64,000 nucleotides of DNA from an uncultured Anaerotruncus sp. Its GTDB lineage: Bacteria; Bacillota; Clostridia; Oscillospirales; Ruminococcaceae. How positions within the stretch are numbered: position 1 is the first letter of the stretch; each line of letters starts with the position of its first letter. The stretch covers positions 62,001 to 126,000 of the forward strand of contig CALWZG010000053.1 of assembly GCA_944385965.1 (NCBI GenBank), read 5' to 3'. Of the stretch, positions 49,962-60,266 are shown one piece after another. The notes beneath the pieces are model-generated. The model ran no database searches. It saw nothing but the letters and a program-made list of their open reading frames with translations, and was not told where the DNA came from. Position numbers and translations under genes: made by a program.

Positions 49962-51227
49962 CTATTCCTTTTCCTTGATGGTCACTACCACCGAATAATC
50001 TCCAACCGCCCAAGCCAACTTGCCGCCTGGAACCAAAATATGAACTGGCAGATTATATGGCCCTGGAGCTACTTCTCGCTCAGAAAGATCCACCTCTGCC
50101 ACAATATCCTGGGAGGAAAGGGTCTCCATCACCTCAGGGGAACCAATAATATTGACCCCTGCAATCTGGGGGGTATTGACTGTAACCTCATAGTTGACAG
50201 GTACATTGATGACTTTGATATCAGAAACAGTATAAGTTGTTTGAAGCATGTCGCTGTTCAGAAAGGTAACACCTATGGTTTGTACATTATTGATATTCAT
50301 TAGTCCGGATGGGAGTGTTACATCAAAGACCTGAACAAACCCTGCTGTGACCTCTTTTAAATCCACATATCCTAGGGAGATTTCCTGCTGCTGATTTAGC
50401 ACACTGGCTGGTCCCGCCACCAAAATCGTATCTTGGGTCAACTCATATTCCAACTCGTCCAACGGGAATCCATCTGGTACGTTCAGATAGTCAAACCGCA
50501 CAGGCAGTTCTTTTTGCTCAAACACCTGAACGGTGATATCCGCTGATTCCTGATCCAGGCTTAGCAGGTCTTTTGAAACCTCATTGCCCTCCGAATCATA
50601 GAAATACAACTGACTCCTTACAGTTTTTGTGCTGGTTAAAGGCTCTGTAAACTGTACCGCCGCCACACACTTATCGATTTGAGAAATGACGCTTTCTGGC
50701 CCATAGACTTCAATTTTCTCAGGACTTACAGTTGTTCCCGCTCCCAAATATCCTTCCTCTGGAATTTTCAAACCTTGTACACTGGGGGTAACCGAAAAGG
50801 TTTTGGTGACATAACGATCCACCTTCAAAGAGATGGTTTCTGGGTGAATCCCCTGAATGGTGAATCCTCTTACATATCGGCTTTTACAGGTAAGCCGCAC
50901 AGAAGGGTAGGTTCCCGGTTTGGTAATTCCAGAAAGATCTGGGACTACCTGGAGGTCCGCAGGCCGGATTCGGCCCACTTGAGCCCTGTCTCCCTCAATC
51001 ACCACATCCACCTTGATGTCCTGATCTTCTACTACCTTTAAAGAAGAAAGAGCCAATTGATCGCTTTCTTCCACCGCTTGGAAATCAACAGGTACATCTT
51101 TAACTGTATAGCTTCCCTGTGTATCAATAAAATTCACTGTAATCAGCCAAGCAATAAAGGCGGTCACCACAGAGAACAAAATCAAAAACCGTTTATTGTC
51201 AAATAGACGCCCAAAATCAATTTTCAT
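49962..51227 (-). CDS. cdaR: CdaR, YbbR-domain regulator of diadenylate cyclase
   Basis: 421 aa. N-terminal TM (about 12-32), then an extracytoplasmic part with about four YbbR repeats (each with a DVPV/LPVRF-like strand and IxVxGP turn). CdaR binds and regulates CdaA. ATG overlaps the end of cdaA by 11 bp. glmM does not follow here. Confidence 0.92.
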   Translation of the reverse strand: MKIDFGRLFDNKRFLILFSVVTAFIAWLITVNFIDTQGSYTVKDVPVDFQAVEESDQLALSSLKVVEDQDIKVDVVIEGDRAQVGRIRPADLQVVPDLSGITKPGTYPSVRLTCKSRYVRGFTIQGIHPETISLKVDRYVTKTFSVTPSVQGLKIPEEGYLGAGTTVSPEKIEVYGPESVISQIDKCVAAVQFTEPLTSTKTVRSQLYFYDSEGNEVSKDLLSLDQESADITVQVFEQKELPVRFDYLNVPDGFPLDELEYELTQDTILVAGPASVLNQQQEISLGYVDLKEVTAGFVQVFDVTLPSGLMNINNVQTIGVTFLNSDMLQTTYTVSDIKVINVPVNYEVTVNTPQIAGVNIIGSPEVMETLSSQDIVAEVDLSEREVAPGPYNLPVHILVPGGKLAWAVGDYSVVVTIKEKE

Positions 51228-52083
51228 GATTTTTTCTCCCCCTCCAAAACTCGAATTTTTTTTCGGAAGGTTCCGGCGCCGCAGGCAGCAATTGGGTATT
51301 CAGTGTTTCCCTCAGGGTGTCCAAAGAGATTCCCCGAGTGAGATGTCCGTTCTGGCAAACGGTAATATACCCTGTTTCCTCAGATACCACCACAACCAAA
51401 GCATCGCTCATCTCACTGACTCCCAAAGCGGCTCTATGCCGGGTTCCCAATTCCCTGCTAATCTCTGAGTTATCGGACAAAGGCAAAAAACATCCCGCCG
51501 CATGGAGCCGGGCGTCTCTGACAATCATAGCTCCATCATGCAGAGGAGAATTGGGAAAGAAGATATTGCCAATCAATTCCGCTGTGGGGGTGGAATCAAT
51601 AATGGTTCCCGTATTGATAATTTCTCCCAACCGTGTTTTCTGCTCAATCACAACCAACGCTCCTATCTTCTGCCGAGAGAGAGAGGCAGCGGCGTCCACC
51701 AGAGCTTCTATAAAGTTTTTCCAACCCTCCTGGGCTTCCAATTCGTTAGAGCTGCTAGCAAACACATTCAATTTTCCAATCCGTGACCGCCCCACCTGTT
51801 CCAAAGCCCGACGCAGCTCTGGCTGAAATACAATCACCATCACTACCAGACCGGTGTTCAGCAGGTTGTTCATCAGAAAGCCTAAAGTGCGCAATTCCAG
51901 TTCATCAGCCAGAAGGCTTAGCAATAAGAGAATCGCGATACCTTTTACCAGCTGAGCTGCTCTGGTTTCACGAACCAACTTGATTCCATGATAAATCAAA
52001 TAAGCGATTATCCCAATATCAAAAACATCCGCTACATGTACAGTTCCCAGCACACTGCTGATGTTGGACCACAGGTTTCCCAT
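51217..52083 (-). CDS. cdaA: Diadenylate cyclase CdaA
   Basis: 288 aa. Three N-terminal TM segments (about 15-85), then a DisA_N cyclase domain with SPLHDGAMIV (DGA) and GTRHRAALG (RHR). Makes c-di-AMP for potassium and wall control. First gene of the cdaA-cdaR pair. Confidence 0.96.
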   Translation of the reverse strand: MGNLWSNISSVLGTVHVADVFDIGIIAYLIYHGIKLVRETRAAQLVKGIAILLLLSLLADELELRTLGFLMNNLLNTGLVVMVIVFQPELRRALEQVGRSRIGKLNVFASSSNELEAQEGWKNFIEALVDAAASLSRQKIGALVVIEQKTRLGEIINTGTIIDSTPTAELIGNIFFPNSPLHDGAMIVRDARLHAAGCFLPLSDNSEISRELGTRHRAALGVSEMSDALVVVVSEETGYITVCQNGHLTRGISLDTLRETLNTQLLPAAPEPSEKKFEFWRGRKNHEN

Positions 52084-52108
52084 TCAATTCAATCTCCTTT
52101 GAATTTGA

Positions 52109-52139
52109 AAGCAAGCGGCCGCCATCAGGCCACTTGCTT
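52109..52139 (-). terminator. Terminator after the cysteine desulfurase-like gene
   Basis: AAGCAAG.GGCC arms (52109-52120 with 52128-52139, one mismatch), weak T-run TTTC on the - strand. Between the aminotransferase gene and cdaA. Confidence 0.6.
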
Positions 52140-52169
52140 ACCTCTATTTTAACACACATAGCCGTGAAA

Positions 52170-53336
52170 TCAATCTTTTTTTGCCACATGTTGCCTTACT
52201 TTAGCAATCTTTCTAACCACATAGGCAAATTCTCTTGCCTGTTCCATTGTATTAAAAGCTCCAACGCTTACCCGAACGGCCCCATTTGGAAAAGTATGAA
52301 ATTTTTGGTGGGCGTCCGGCGCGCAATGCAGTCCTCCGCGCACAGCAAACCCCTCTTGGTTCAGCAACTGTGTGGTTTCCTCAGAGGTCAGTCCCTCAAT
52401 ATTGAAACTGAATAGCGGCAGACTCTTTTGATAAATTGGTTCTGGCGTATATAAAATCACACCTTCAATAGAAAGAAGCTGTTGATATAAACTCCGGCAA
52501 ATGCTCATCTCATAGCGGGCCAATGTTTCTCTGCCATGCCGCTGGACAAAATCGATACCAGCTCCTAAGCCTAAAATACCCATGGTATTCAAAGTTCCTG
52601 ATTCCAATCGGTCTGGAAGAAACTCAGGCTGAGCCAACTCGCTGGATACGCTGCCAGTGCCTCCTTTTACCAAAGGCCTCAGCTTCTGGCCACAGGCTGT
52701 AATCAACAATCCTGTACCACTGGGTCCATACAATCCTTTGTGCCCTGGAGCGCATAAAAAATCTATCCCCATTTCCCGCATATGGATAGGCTCTGTACCT
52801 GCCGTTTGAGCGGCATCCAAAATAAAGTACAGACCATAGCTTTTGGCCAGTTTTGCCAGCTTCGCAGCGGGGAGCCGGATTCCAAACACATTGGAGCCAT
52901 GGGTACAAAGGATCGCCTTGGTATTGGGCTGAATGGCCGACTGAAAGGATGCCACAGTTCGTTCCTCATCCAAATCCACTTTTGCTACCGTATAAGAAAT
53001 CTTTCTTTGCTGTGCCAATGCCCATATAGGACGCAGGACGGAATTGTGTTCCAAATCGGAGATTACCACATGATCTCCTGATTGAAATAGTCCTTGAATC
53101 ACGGTATTCAGCGCATAAGTGCAGTTTTGAGTAAATACCACATGCTCTGGGTTCTCCGCTCCAAAAAAGGAAGCAGCTTTTTCTCTGACTTCAAAAACCT
53201 GCCTGGCTGTTTGGACGGAAAGGTCATGGCCGCTGCGGCCTGGATTGGCTCCATATCGTGTAAGAGCAGTCAGAACAGCTGTTTGTACCGCTGGAGGTTT
53301 TGGAAAGGAGGTGGCTGCATTATCAAAATATACCAT
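52170..53336 (-). CDS. Class V aminotransferase / cysteine desulfurase family protein
   Basis: 388 aa, PLP enzyme. N-terminus MVYFDNAATSFPKPP; PLP lysine in APGHKGLYGPSG; RGGLHCAPDAH near the end holds the active Cys position. Closest to the EF2568-like class paired with DUF3343, linked to selenium or sulfur transfer. 4 bp after the DUF3343 gene. Confidence 0.88.
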   Translation of the reverse strand: MVYFDNAATSFPKPPAVQTAVLTALTRYGANPGRSGHDLSVQTARQVFEVREKAASFFGAENPEHVVFTQNCTYALNTVIQGLFQSGDHVVISDLEHNSVLRPIWALAQQRKISYTVAKVDLDEERTVASFQSAIQPNTKAILCTHGSNVFGIRLPAAKLAKLAKSYGLYFILDAAQTAGTEPIHMREMGIDFLCAPGHKGLYGPSGTGLLITACGQKLRPLVKGGTGSVSSELAQPEFLPDRLESGTLNTMGILGLGAGIDFVQRHGRETLARYEMSICRSLYQQLLSIEGVILYTPEPIYQKSLPLFSFNIEGLTSEETTQLLNQEGFAVRGGLHCAPDAHQKFHTFPNGAVRVSVGAFNTMEQAREFAYVVRKIAKVRQHVAKKD

Positions 53337-53340
53337 CGTT

Positions 53341-53568
53341 TCACGCCTCCCGAATCTCGGACACAGGGATTCCCGCCTGCTCCAACAGTTGAACAGCTTT
53401 GAACGGGTCGCCTCCTACCTTTAGAGCATAGCCGCAGCCTTCTTTTCGGTTGGGATGGGAATTCCTTTGCAGGTAAGCGGAAATCCCATTCTGTTCCAAA
53501 AGTTTTTGCCCTCTCATAGCGCTGGTAACCGAACGGACCACCAATAAAGACTTACGAGTTGTATCCAT
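53341..53568 (-). CDS. DUF3343 small protein (sulfur/selenium carrier-like)
   Basis: 75 aa from ATG 53568 (GGGGA upstream). Contains KSLLVVRSVTSAMRGQKLL and EGCGYALKVGG with a single Cys in a GCGY loop. DUF3343 proteins often accompany cysteine desulfurase-like enzymes and selD/yedF; only the desulfurase is present here. Confidence 0.85.
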   Translation of the reverse strand: MDTTRKSLLVVRSVTSAMRGQKLLEQNGISAYLQRNSHPNRKEGCGYALKVGGDPFKAVQLLEQAGIPVSEIREA

Positions 53569-53592
53569 ATAAAGTTCCCCTATCTTAAAGAA

Positions 53593-53625
53593 AATACAGC
53601 GGCACATAAGATCTGCCGCTGTATT
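53593..53625 (-). terminator. Terminator between ispF-operon tail and DUF3343
   Basis: 12-bp perfect stem AATACAGCGGCA (53593-53604) with 53614-53625, then TTTCTTT on the - strand. Confidence 0.8.
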
Positions 53626-53654
53626 ATCTTATGCTTTAGGGGAAGGCCTTGCGC

Positions 53655-54209
53655 TTAGTTTCTCCGACGGTATAAGATTGGCTGGTCATAACCAAAGGTA
53701 CATTGCCCGTCCCTTTCAAAAATCTCCTGAACTTCCAAAATATCTGGCCCGATTCTCTCTTTGAGCGTAAACCGCAGAATGGGAGAAAATTGGCTCACGC
53801 TCTCCCCTGCAAAAGCCGTTCCATCCCAATGATAGGTGATGGGAGAAAATCTGGGAGAAGGAGTCAACTCCTTAAAATCCAATTGCAGGGCATCTGTATA
53901 GCGAAAATCCTCATGACTATATCGGCCAGGCTGATTATAAGAGGTTAAGACCACATTTCCACTCTGGTCCTCGGTAAACAAAAATAGATGGGGCAGAATA
54001 TTGGCGTTATCCCCCAAATAATAATCGCTTTCCTCCAACACAAAATATCCTGAAAAATTCGCCGGCAGATTCTTAATTTTATCATTGCACAAGGTGTTCT
54101 TGTGGCGGCAGAAAGGGAATTGCTCCGCGTAGGCGCCCATCTGTTCCAGCTGTTGGTCGTTGTCAAACTCACCGCACAAATATTCCAAAAAACGCTCGAT
54201 TTGTCTCAT
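53655..54209 (-). CDS. Hypothetical protein downstream of ispF (weak CpcT/CpeT-like)
   Basis: 184 aa. MRQIERFLEYLCGEFDNDQQ at the start, FVLEESDYYL in the middle and repeated beta strands resemble the beta-barrel lyase-like CpcT/CpeT fold only weakly. No signal peptide and no TM. 10 bp after ispF, so in the same operon. Function unknown. Confidence 0.6.
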   Translation of the reverse strand: MRQIERFLEYLCGEFDNDQQLEQMGAYAEQFPFCRHKNTLCNDKIKNLPANFSGYFVLEESDYYLGDNANILPHLFLFTEDQSGNVVLTSYNQPGRYSHEDFRYTDALQLDFKELTPSPRFSPITYHWDGTAFAGESVSQFSPILRFTLKERIGPDILEVQEIFERDGQCTFGYDQPILYRRRN

Positions 54210-54219
54210 AAGTTACCAC

Positions 54220-54699
54220 CTATTCTTTCAGCAGCAAGCACACCGCATGAGCGCAGATGCCTTCTCCTGTTCCCGTAAAACCCATTTTTTCTTCCGTTGT
54301 AGCCTTTACACTCACCTGGTCCACACTGGATTGACAAGCTGTGGCCAACCTTTGCCGCATATCGGGAATAAAAGGTTTCAGTTTAGGGGCTTGGGCGATG
54401 ATGGTCACATCCAAGTTCCCCAATCTCCAGCCTTGGAATTGGATTTTCTCCCACACCAGCTCTAATAAATGTATGGAGTCCGCTCCGGCATAAGCCGGGT
54501 CACTGTCGGGAAATAAAGCACCTATATCCCCCATCGCTAAAGCCCCCAATAACGCATCCATAACAGCGTGGGTAGCTGTATCAGCGTCAGAATGACCCAA
54601 TAAGCCTCTCTCAAAAGGGATTTGTACACCTCCCAAAATCAGGGGCCTGTCTATTTCCAGCCTGTGGGCGTCGTATCCATGGCCTATCCGCAGCTCCAT
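54220..54699 (-). CDS. ispF: 2-C-methyl-D-erythritol 2,4-cyclodiphosphate synthase
   Basis: 159 aa from ATG 54699, sharing one base with the ispD stop (TAATG); the open frame continues into ispD but is not used. MEP pathway. GHGYDAHRL (metal ligands), [31 protein letters not shown]. Confidence 0.97.
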   Translation of the reverse strand: MELRIGHGYDAHRLEIDRPLILGGVQIPFERGLLGHSDADTATHAVMDALLGALAMGDIGALFPDSDPAYAGADSIHLLELVWEKIQFQGWRLGNLDVTIIAQAPKLKPFIPDMRQRLATACQSSVDQVSVKATTEEKMGFTGTGEGICAHAVCLLLKE

Positions 54700-55421
54700 T
54701 AAACCATCTCCTTTGTCTGCTCCAAAATCAGTTGGGCCATCAGCAGATCTGTCGGTGTCGTAATTTTTAAATTGGTGTACTCTCCAGAAGAAAGGTAAAC
54801 CTGCTGTCCAATCGCCTCCAACATTTGGCAATCATCTGTATAATCCTTCCCTTGGTTTTTTGCCATCTCCATAGCCTCTTTGTATCTGTCCAGCCGAAAA
54901 ACCTGAGGGGTCTGTACCGCATAAAGCTTGCTCCTATCAGGAGTGTGGTCAATCATTTTATCAGAGTTTGCCACCTTAATCGTATCAACTACCGGAACCG
55001 CAGCAGCGGCGGCCCCATAACGAATCGCCTCAATGACCGACTCTGCAATCACCTGCTGTCCCACTAAGGGTCTGGCTCCATCATGGATGGCTACATAGGC
55101 TGTTTGTGGACTTACCGCTTGAATTCCCTTCCACACTGACTGCTGTCTTGTTTCTCCTCCTGCTACCACCGAACGGACCTTTAAAATCTCAAAGTCCTTC
55201 ACTAGTTCCAGTACTGCCGGAATCATATCAGAACGTGTCACAACCACCAACTCGTCAATCCAATCACTATAAGACAGTGCCTCTAAGGTATGGGCCAATA
55301 CTGGAGTTCCATCCAATACCTCCAATTGTTTATCCAATCCCTCCATCCGGGTGGAAAATCCAGCCGCTGGAACCACCGCGGAAACATAGGGCTTTTCCAT
55401 TTTAGGTCTGCAAAGAAACAT
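54699..55421 (-). CDS. ispD: 2-C-methyl-D-erythritol 4-phosphate cytidylyltransferase
   Basis: 240 aa from ATG 55421 with GGAGGG six bases upstream; a second ATG seven codons in (MEKPYVS) is possible. [13 protein letters not shown] (CTP loop), [23 protein letters not shown]. Coupled to ispF. Confidence 0.96.
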   Translation of the reverse strand: MFLCRPKMEKPYVSAVVPAAGFSTRMEGLDKQLEVLDGTPVLAHTLEALSYSDWIDELVVVTRSDMIPAVLELVKDFEILKVRSVVAGGETRQQSVWKGIQAVSPQTAYVAIHDGARPLVGQQVIAESVIEAIRYGAAAAAVPVVDTIKVANSDKMIDHTPDRSKLYAVQTPQVFRLDRYKEAMEMAKNQGKDYTDDCQMLEAIGQQVYLSSGEYTNLKITTPTDLLMAQLILEQTKEMV

Positions 55422-55515
55422 TCCAATCCCTCCAAAAATTATTTTACACACCATCTATTCCGAAGTCTAGTATATTTTGTAAACAACCTCTAAAAACGTT
55501 TGGAGAGATTACACA

Positions 55516-55545
55516 AACGGCATAGCCATCATTGACTATGCCGTT
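55516..55545 (-). terminator. Terminator after pfkA
   Basis: AACGGCATAG (55516-55525) with CTATGCCGTT (55536-55545), 10 bp perfect, loop 10. No T-run to speak of on the - strand (TTTGTG). Confidence 0.65.
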
Positions 55546-55561
55546 AAATGTACTTCTATAT

Positions 55562-56551
55562 TTAGATAGAAATGGCATCTGCGATTTCAAAGAGACGGTG
55601 ATTAAATTCCTTTTTCATATTCAGTGCCTCAAGAATATCCAAATCCACAATCTTATTATTTCTGCTGACTACTACACGGTTGCCTATTCCCTGCTCTAAC
55701 AATTCTACCGCTCTAAAGCCCATTTCACTAGCCAGTACACGCTCCCGAGCAGTAGGAATACCTCCCCGCTGTACATGTCCCAACACAGTGGCTCTGGACT
55801 CTACTCCGGTACGCTCCTGAATTTGCCGGGCAATCTCATGGACATCCCCCATGCCGTTGGCGCTGGTAACCCCTTCCGCCACGACAATAATGAAATGTTT
55901 TTTCCCGGTACGCAGGGTCCTCTGCATTTTTTCCACAATGGACTCAATGGTGAAAGGAACCTCTGGAAGCAGAATCGCCACTGCGCCGCAGGCAATTCCC
56001 GCATACAAAGCAATATCTCCGCAATGGCGGCCCATAACCTCCACGATAGAGCAACGGTCATGGGACTGGGAGGTATCACGCAATTTATCCACCATATCCA
56101 TGACTGTATTTAACGCGGTGTCAAAGCCAATTGTGTAATCACTGGACGCAATATCATTATCGATGGTTCCAGGAATTCCTATGCAAGGTACGCCCTTCAG
56201 AGAAAGATCTCTGGCTCCACGGAAAGAGCCATCACCGCCGATGACCACCAGTCCATCAATGCCCATCTTTTCACAAGCCTCGCGGCCCCGCTCCACACCC
56301 TCGTCATATTTGAACTCGGGACACCGGGCGGTATACAGAATGGTGCCACCCCGCTGCAGAGTATCGCTGACGCTGCGCAGGTTCATCTCGAAAACGTCCT
56401 GGTTCAGCAGACCGGTATATCCACGCCGAATACCAAGTACACGAATATTCTTGTACAAAGCGCTTCTTACTACCGAGCGGACTACTGCGTTCATTCCAGG
56501 GGCGTCACCGCCGCTTGTCAGAACACCGATCATTTTTTGTTTGAGTTCCAT
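55562..56551 (-). CDS. pfkA: ATP-dependent 6-phosphofructokinase
   Basis: 329 aa from ATG 56551, nine bases after GGAGG; a TTG three codons upstream is also in frame. GVLTSGGDAPGMNAV (ATP), IGGDGSFRGA, GIPGTIDNDI (catalytic Asp), EVMGRHCGDIAL. Glycolysis. Downstream of dnaE, a common clostridial pair. Confidence 0.97.
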   Translation of the reverse strand: MELKQKMIGVLTSGGDAPGMNAVVRSVVRSALYKNIRVLGIRRGYTGLLNQDVFEMNLRSVSDTLQRGGTILYTARCPEFKYDEGVERGREACEKMGIDGLVVIGGDGSFRGARDLSLKGVPCIGIPGTIDNDIASSDYTIGFDTALNTVMDMVDKLRDTSQSHDRCSIVEVMGRHCGDIALYAGIACGAVAILLPEVPFTIESIVEKMQRTLRTGKKHFIIVVAEGVTSANGMGDVHEIARQIQERTGVESRATVLGHVQRGGIPTARERVLASEMGFRAVELLEQGIGNRVVVSRNNKIVDLDILEALNMKKEFNHRLFEIADAISI

Positions 56552-56736
56552 AACACGCAACCTCCATTTGGCGCACCTCTATAAAAGAGGAGCCTCCTTC
56601 TGCTTGATATCCCCAACAGATATTAAGTTAGTTCCAGTATACTAAAAAGAGTTATCATCTTCAAGACAGAAGTCGAATTCTTGTAAAAATTTCACATAAT
56701 TTGAAAATTCAACGATTTTTTAATGGACATTCTCAT

Positions 56737-59700
56737 TCATTGTTTACAGACCACATTTTGCTCCCCTAATATTTTTTTCAACTCCCGCTCAAGAACATCC
56801 CCATAAACCACCCATAAAGATTTAGATGCCAGATGATATTTCTTTGTATCCTGGAAATAGAAATAGACTGGTAAAAGAGTAGCCTGTCCGCTGTCTGACC
56901 AGAAAATAGACAGTAAATTTTTCACCTGTGCATATACTGGTGACTGATAGCTTTCCATTCTCAGGTAAAGACCGATAGATTTCGTATTGGTTTTTCTGGT
57001 TGGCTCTGCATTTCCTTTACGAATGGCTTCAGGGGTGTAGTTTTCCGCCTCTTCCGGGGTGTACACCTGTTCTAAAATCAGCTTGGCGTCTTCTTCCTCC
57101 CGCATCGATACACGGCCTTTCATCATAACCACAGTACCTTCCAGCAGTTTCCCGGAAGATACACTCAATACCTTGGGAAACACCAAACCTTCTAAACTGC
57201 CGCTGGTATCCTCCAGCTGCACAAAAGCCATCATATCTCCGCTTCGGGTTGTTTTCAGTTTTCGTCCACTAACAATGGCAGCTACTAAGACCTCCGAGCC
57301 ATCCATAATACCACTTCCCCGCTCTTCTGCCATCGTAATGTCTCCGATCAGGGAACAGCCATATTTTTGAATCATATCACTGAATCGAGCCATTGGATGC
57401 CCACTGATATACAGTCCTGTGGTCTCCTTCTCAAAGCTTAACAGCTGGGATGGGGAAAGCTCCTCCACTTGAGGCAGGGTGTATTCCCTATGAGCCGCTG
57501 TCTCAGGAGTATCGAACAGATTCAGCTGCCCAGCAATGTTGCGTTTATTGGCGGTGTCTATATCCTCCAAAATCGCTTCATAGCCCTTCAACATCTGATT
57601 GCGGTTTTTCCAGACACAATCCAAAGCCCCTGACTTAATCAGGCTTTCCAGCGCCCGCTTGTTCATCTCCTTACCATACATGCGGTCACAGAAATCAGAA
57701 AAGCTTTTAAAGGCACCATTTGCTTCCCGTTCAGTGATCAGTTCCCGGATAAAACCTCGTCCAATATTTTTTACCGCCAATAGTCCAAAACGAATATGCT
57801 GCCCACTTACAGTGAATCCCTCTCCGCTGATGTTTACATCTGGTGGAAGAACCTGGATGCCCATACGGTTACATTCCCCTATATATTCGATAACCTTATC
57901 AGTATTATCTAAAACACTGGTCAACAGCGCCGCCATAAATTCTTGAGGATAGTGGCATTTCAGATAGGCAGTTTGGTAGGACACATAGGCGTAAGCTGCC
58001 GCATGGGATTTATTAAAGGCATACGAGGCGAAGGAGGACATTTCGTCAAATACCTGATTGGCGATTTCTATTGGGACACTATTGCGCTGCGCACCTTCCA
58101 GGAAAGCCTCCCGCTCCTGCTCCATTACATCATGCTTCTTTTTGGACATGGCCCGCCGCACCAAATCCGCCCTGCCATAGGAAAAACCGCCCATAGAACG
58201 GCAAATCTGCATCACCTGCTCCTGATAAACAATGCAGCCGTTGGTGACTTCCAGAATTGGCTTTAAAAGGGGATGTTTATATTGTACCAGTTCCGGATTA
58301 TGCCGGTTGCGGATATAAATAGGGATGGACTCCATTGGCCCTGGGCGGTAAAGAGAAATAACCGCGATTAAATCCTCCAAAGAGGTAGGGCCTAACTGAG
58401 CCAAAACGTTTCGCATCCCGGCAGACTCGAACTGGAATACCCCAACACATTGGGCCTTAGCCATCATGGCGAAGGTCTCCTGATCCTCCAAAGAAATCTT
58501 ATCAATGTCAAAATCAGGGTCTTTTTTTCTGGCTTCTCGCTGAGCGTAGTTGATTACCGTAAGGGTGCGCAGACCCAGAAAATCCATCTTGAGAAGGCCA
58601 AGTTCCTCCAAGGTAGTCATGGTAAACTGGGTGACCGGCATGGTCTCCTCGCTTTTGTACAGCGGCACATAGCTATCCACCGGGTCTCTGGTAATCACCA
58701 CGCCAGCGGCATGTGTGGAAGCGTGTCTTGGCATCCCCTCAATCTTCCGGGCCATATCCAACAGCCGCTTTACTTGGGGGTCCTCATCATATAAGGCTTT
58801 CAAGTCATGGGATACCCGAAGGGCCTTATCCAAAGTCATTTTCAGCTCGTTGGGAACCTGTTTCGCCACAGCGTCTACTTGCTGATAGGAAATTCCCAGT
58901 ACTCGCCCCACATCCCGGATAGCGGCCCGGGCGGCCATAGTACCGAAGGTGATGATTTGGGCCACATGGTCCGCTCCATATCGCCGCACCACATAGTCTA
59001 TGACCTCCTGACGCCGCTCGTAACAGAAATCCACATCAAAGTCAGGCATGCTCACCCGCTCTGGATTTAGGAATCGCTCAAACAGCAGGTTATAGCGAAT
59101 GGGGTCGATGCTGGTAATACCAATGCAATAAGCGGCCAGGCTTCCAGCGCCGGAGCCTCTTCCGGGGCCCACAGGAATCCCCTCACTGCGGGCGTAATTG
59201 ATAAAATCAAATACAATCAGGTAATAGTCCACATACCCCATCTTGGTGATGACATCCAGTTCATACTCCAGCCGTTGGATGATAGATGGTTCTGGGGTCT
59301 GTCCATAATGCCGCCGCAAGCCTTCCCAGCAAAGTCGGGTAAAGTAAGCGGTATTTTCCTCCCCGTCAGGTGCGGTGAACAGTGGTAGCTTGGTTTTGCC
59401 AAACTCAAATTCTACCTGACAGCGCTGGGCAATTTTGACTGTATTCTCCAAAGCCTCAGGCCATGAGCTGAAAAGTTCCTCCATTTCCTCACGGCTCTTT
59501 ATATAGAATTCTTCAGTCTCAAATTCCAAAGAACCTGGCTGGTCCACGGTGGTATTGGTTTGGATGCAGATGAGGACATTCTGCATCTGAGCATCTTCTT
59601 TTTCAATATAGTGGGCGTCATTTGTGGCTACCAATCCCACACCAATTTCTTTCGCCAGTTTTACCAATCCCGGCAAGACCTGCTTTTGCAGCGGAATTCC

Positions 59701-60234
59701 ATGGTCCTGAATCTCAATGTAATAATCCTCGGGTCCAAATAAATCACGATACCATAAAGCGGTTTCCTTGGCTTTTTCATAATCTCCCTGAGCCAGATAC
59801 CGAGGCAGCTCCCCAGCCAAACAGGCGGAAAGACAAATCAGCCCGTCATGGTGCTGCTCCAATAGTTCCCGGTCAATACGGGGTTTGGAGTAAAAACCCT
59901 CCACAAAGCTTTGGGAAACTATTTTAATCAGATTTTGGTATCCCACATTGTTTTTGCACAGTAAAATCAGATGATAGGGAGAAGAATCCACCTTATGCTG
60001 TTTATCGAATCGGGTGCGTGGGGCTACATAAACCTCGCAGCCAATGATGGGATTGATACCCGCTTTTTTAGCACACTTATAAAAATCAATAACCCCATAC
60101 ATAACCCCATGGTCGGTAATGGCTACGGCGGTTTGTCCCAGGGATTTTACCCGCTCCACCAGCCTGGGAATTCGGCAGGCCCCATCCAGCAGGCTATATT
60201 CTGTGTGTACATGTAAATGGGCAAAATCGCTCAT
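56737..60234 (-). CDS. dnaE: DNA polymerase III alpha subunit DnaE
   Basis: 1165 aa, E. coli-type replicative polymerase (the PolC of Firmicutes would be separate). N-terminal PHP domain HVHTEYSLLDGA, palm Asp residues in PDFDVDFCYERR and the GPGRGSGAGSLAAY loop, helix-hairpin-helix and OB domains after about residue 850. ATG follows AGGAGG. In a long - strand run with murB-rapZ-whiA. Confidence 0.98.
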   Translation of the reverse strand: MSDFAHLHVHTEYSLLDGACRIPRLVERVKSLGQTAVAITDHGVMYGVIDFYKCAKKAGINPIIGCEVYVAPRTRFDKQHKVDSSPYHLILLCKNNVGYQNLIKIVSQSFVEGFYSKPRIDRELLEQHHDGLICLSACLAGELPRYLAQGDYEKAKETALWYRDLFGPEDYYIEIQDHGIPLQKQVLPGLVKLAKEIGVGLVATNDAHYIEKEDAQMQNVLICIQTNTTVDQPGSLEFETEEFYIKSREEMEELFSSWPEALENTVKIAQRCQVEFEFGKTKLPLFTAPDGEENTAYFTRLCWEGLRRHYGQTPEPSIIQRLEYELDVITKMGYVDYYLIVFDFINYARSEGIPVGPGRGSGAGSLAAYCIGITSIDPIRYNLLFERFLNPERVSMPDFDVDFCYERRQEVIDYVVRRYGADHVAQIITFGTMAARAAIRDVGRVLGISYQQVDAVAKQVPNELKMTLDKALRVSHDLKALYDEDPQVKRLLDMARKIEGMPRHASTHAAGVVITRDPVDSYVPLYKSEETMPVTQFTMTTLEELGLLKMDFLGLRTLTVINYAQREARKKDPDFDIDKISLEDQETFAMMAKAQCVGVFQFESAGMRNVLAQLGPTSLEDLIAVISLYRPGPMESIPIYIRNRHNPELVQYKHPLLKPILEVTNGCIVYQEQVMQICRSMGGFSYGRADLVRRAMSKKKHDVMEQEREAFLEGAQRNSVPIEIANQVFDEMSSFASYAFNKSHAAAYAYVSYQTAYLKCHYPQEFMAALLTSVLDNTDKVIEYIGECNRMGIQVLPPDVNISGEGFTVSGQHIRFGLLAVKNIGRGFIRELITEREANGAFKSFSDFCDRMYGKEMNKRALESLIKSGALDCVWKNRNQMLKGYEAILEDIDTANKRNIAGQLNLFDTPETAAHREYTLPQVEELSPSQLLSFEKETTGLYISGHPMARFSDMIQKYGCSLIGDITMAEERGSGIMDGSEVLVAAIVSGRKLKTTRSGDMMAFVQLEDTSGSLEGLVFPKVLSVSSGKLLEGTVVMMKGRVSMREEEDAKLILEQVYTPEEAENYTPEAIRKGNAEPTRKTNTKSIGLYLRMESYQSPVYAQVKNLLSIFWSDSGQATLLPVYFYFQDTKKYHLASKSLWVVYGDVLERELKKILGEQNVVCKQ

Positions 60235-60266
60235 GGAAGCTCCTCCTGATTCTTGTATCCGCTAAT

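Noticed and set aside
54700..54831. N-terminal extension of ispF
   Set aside because: The extra residues overlap ispD, and the standard IspF start lies at 54699 coupled to the ispD stop.
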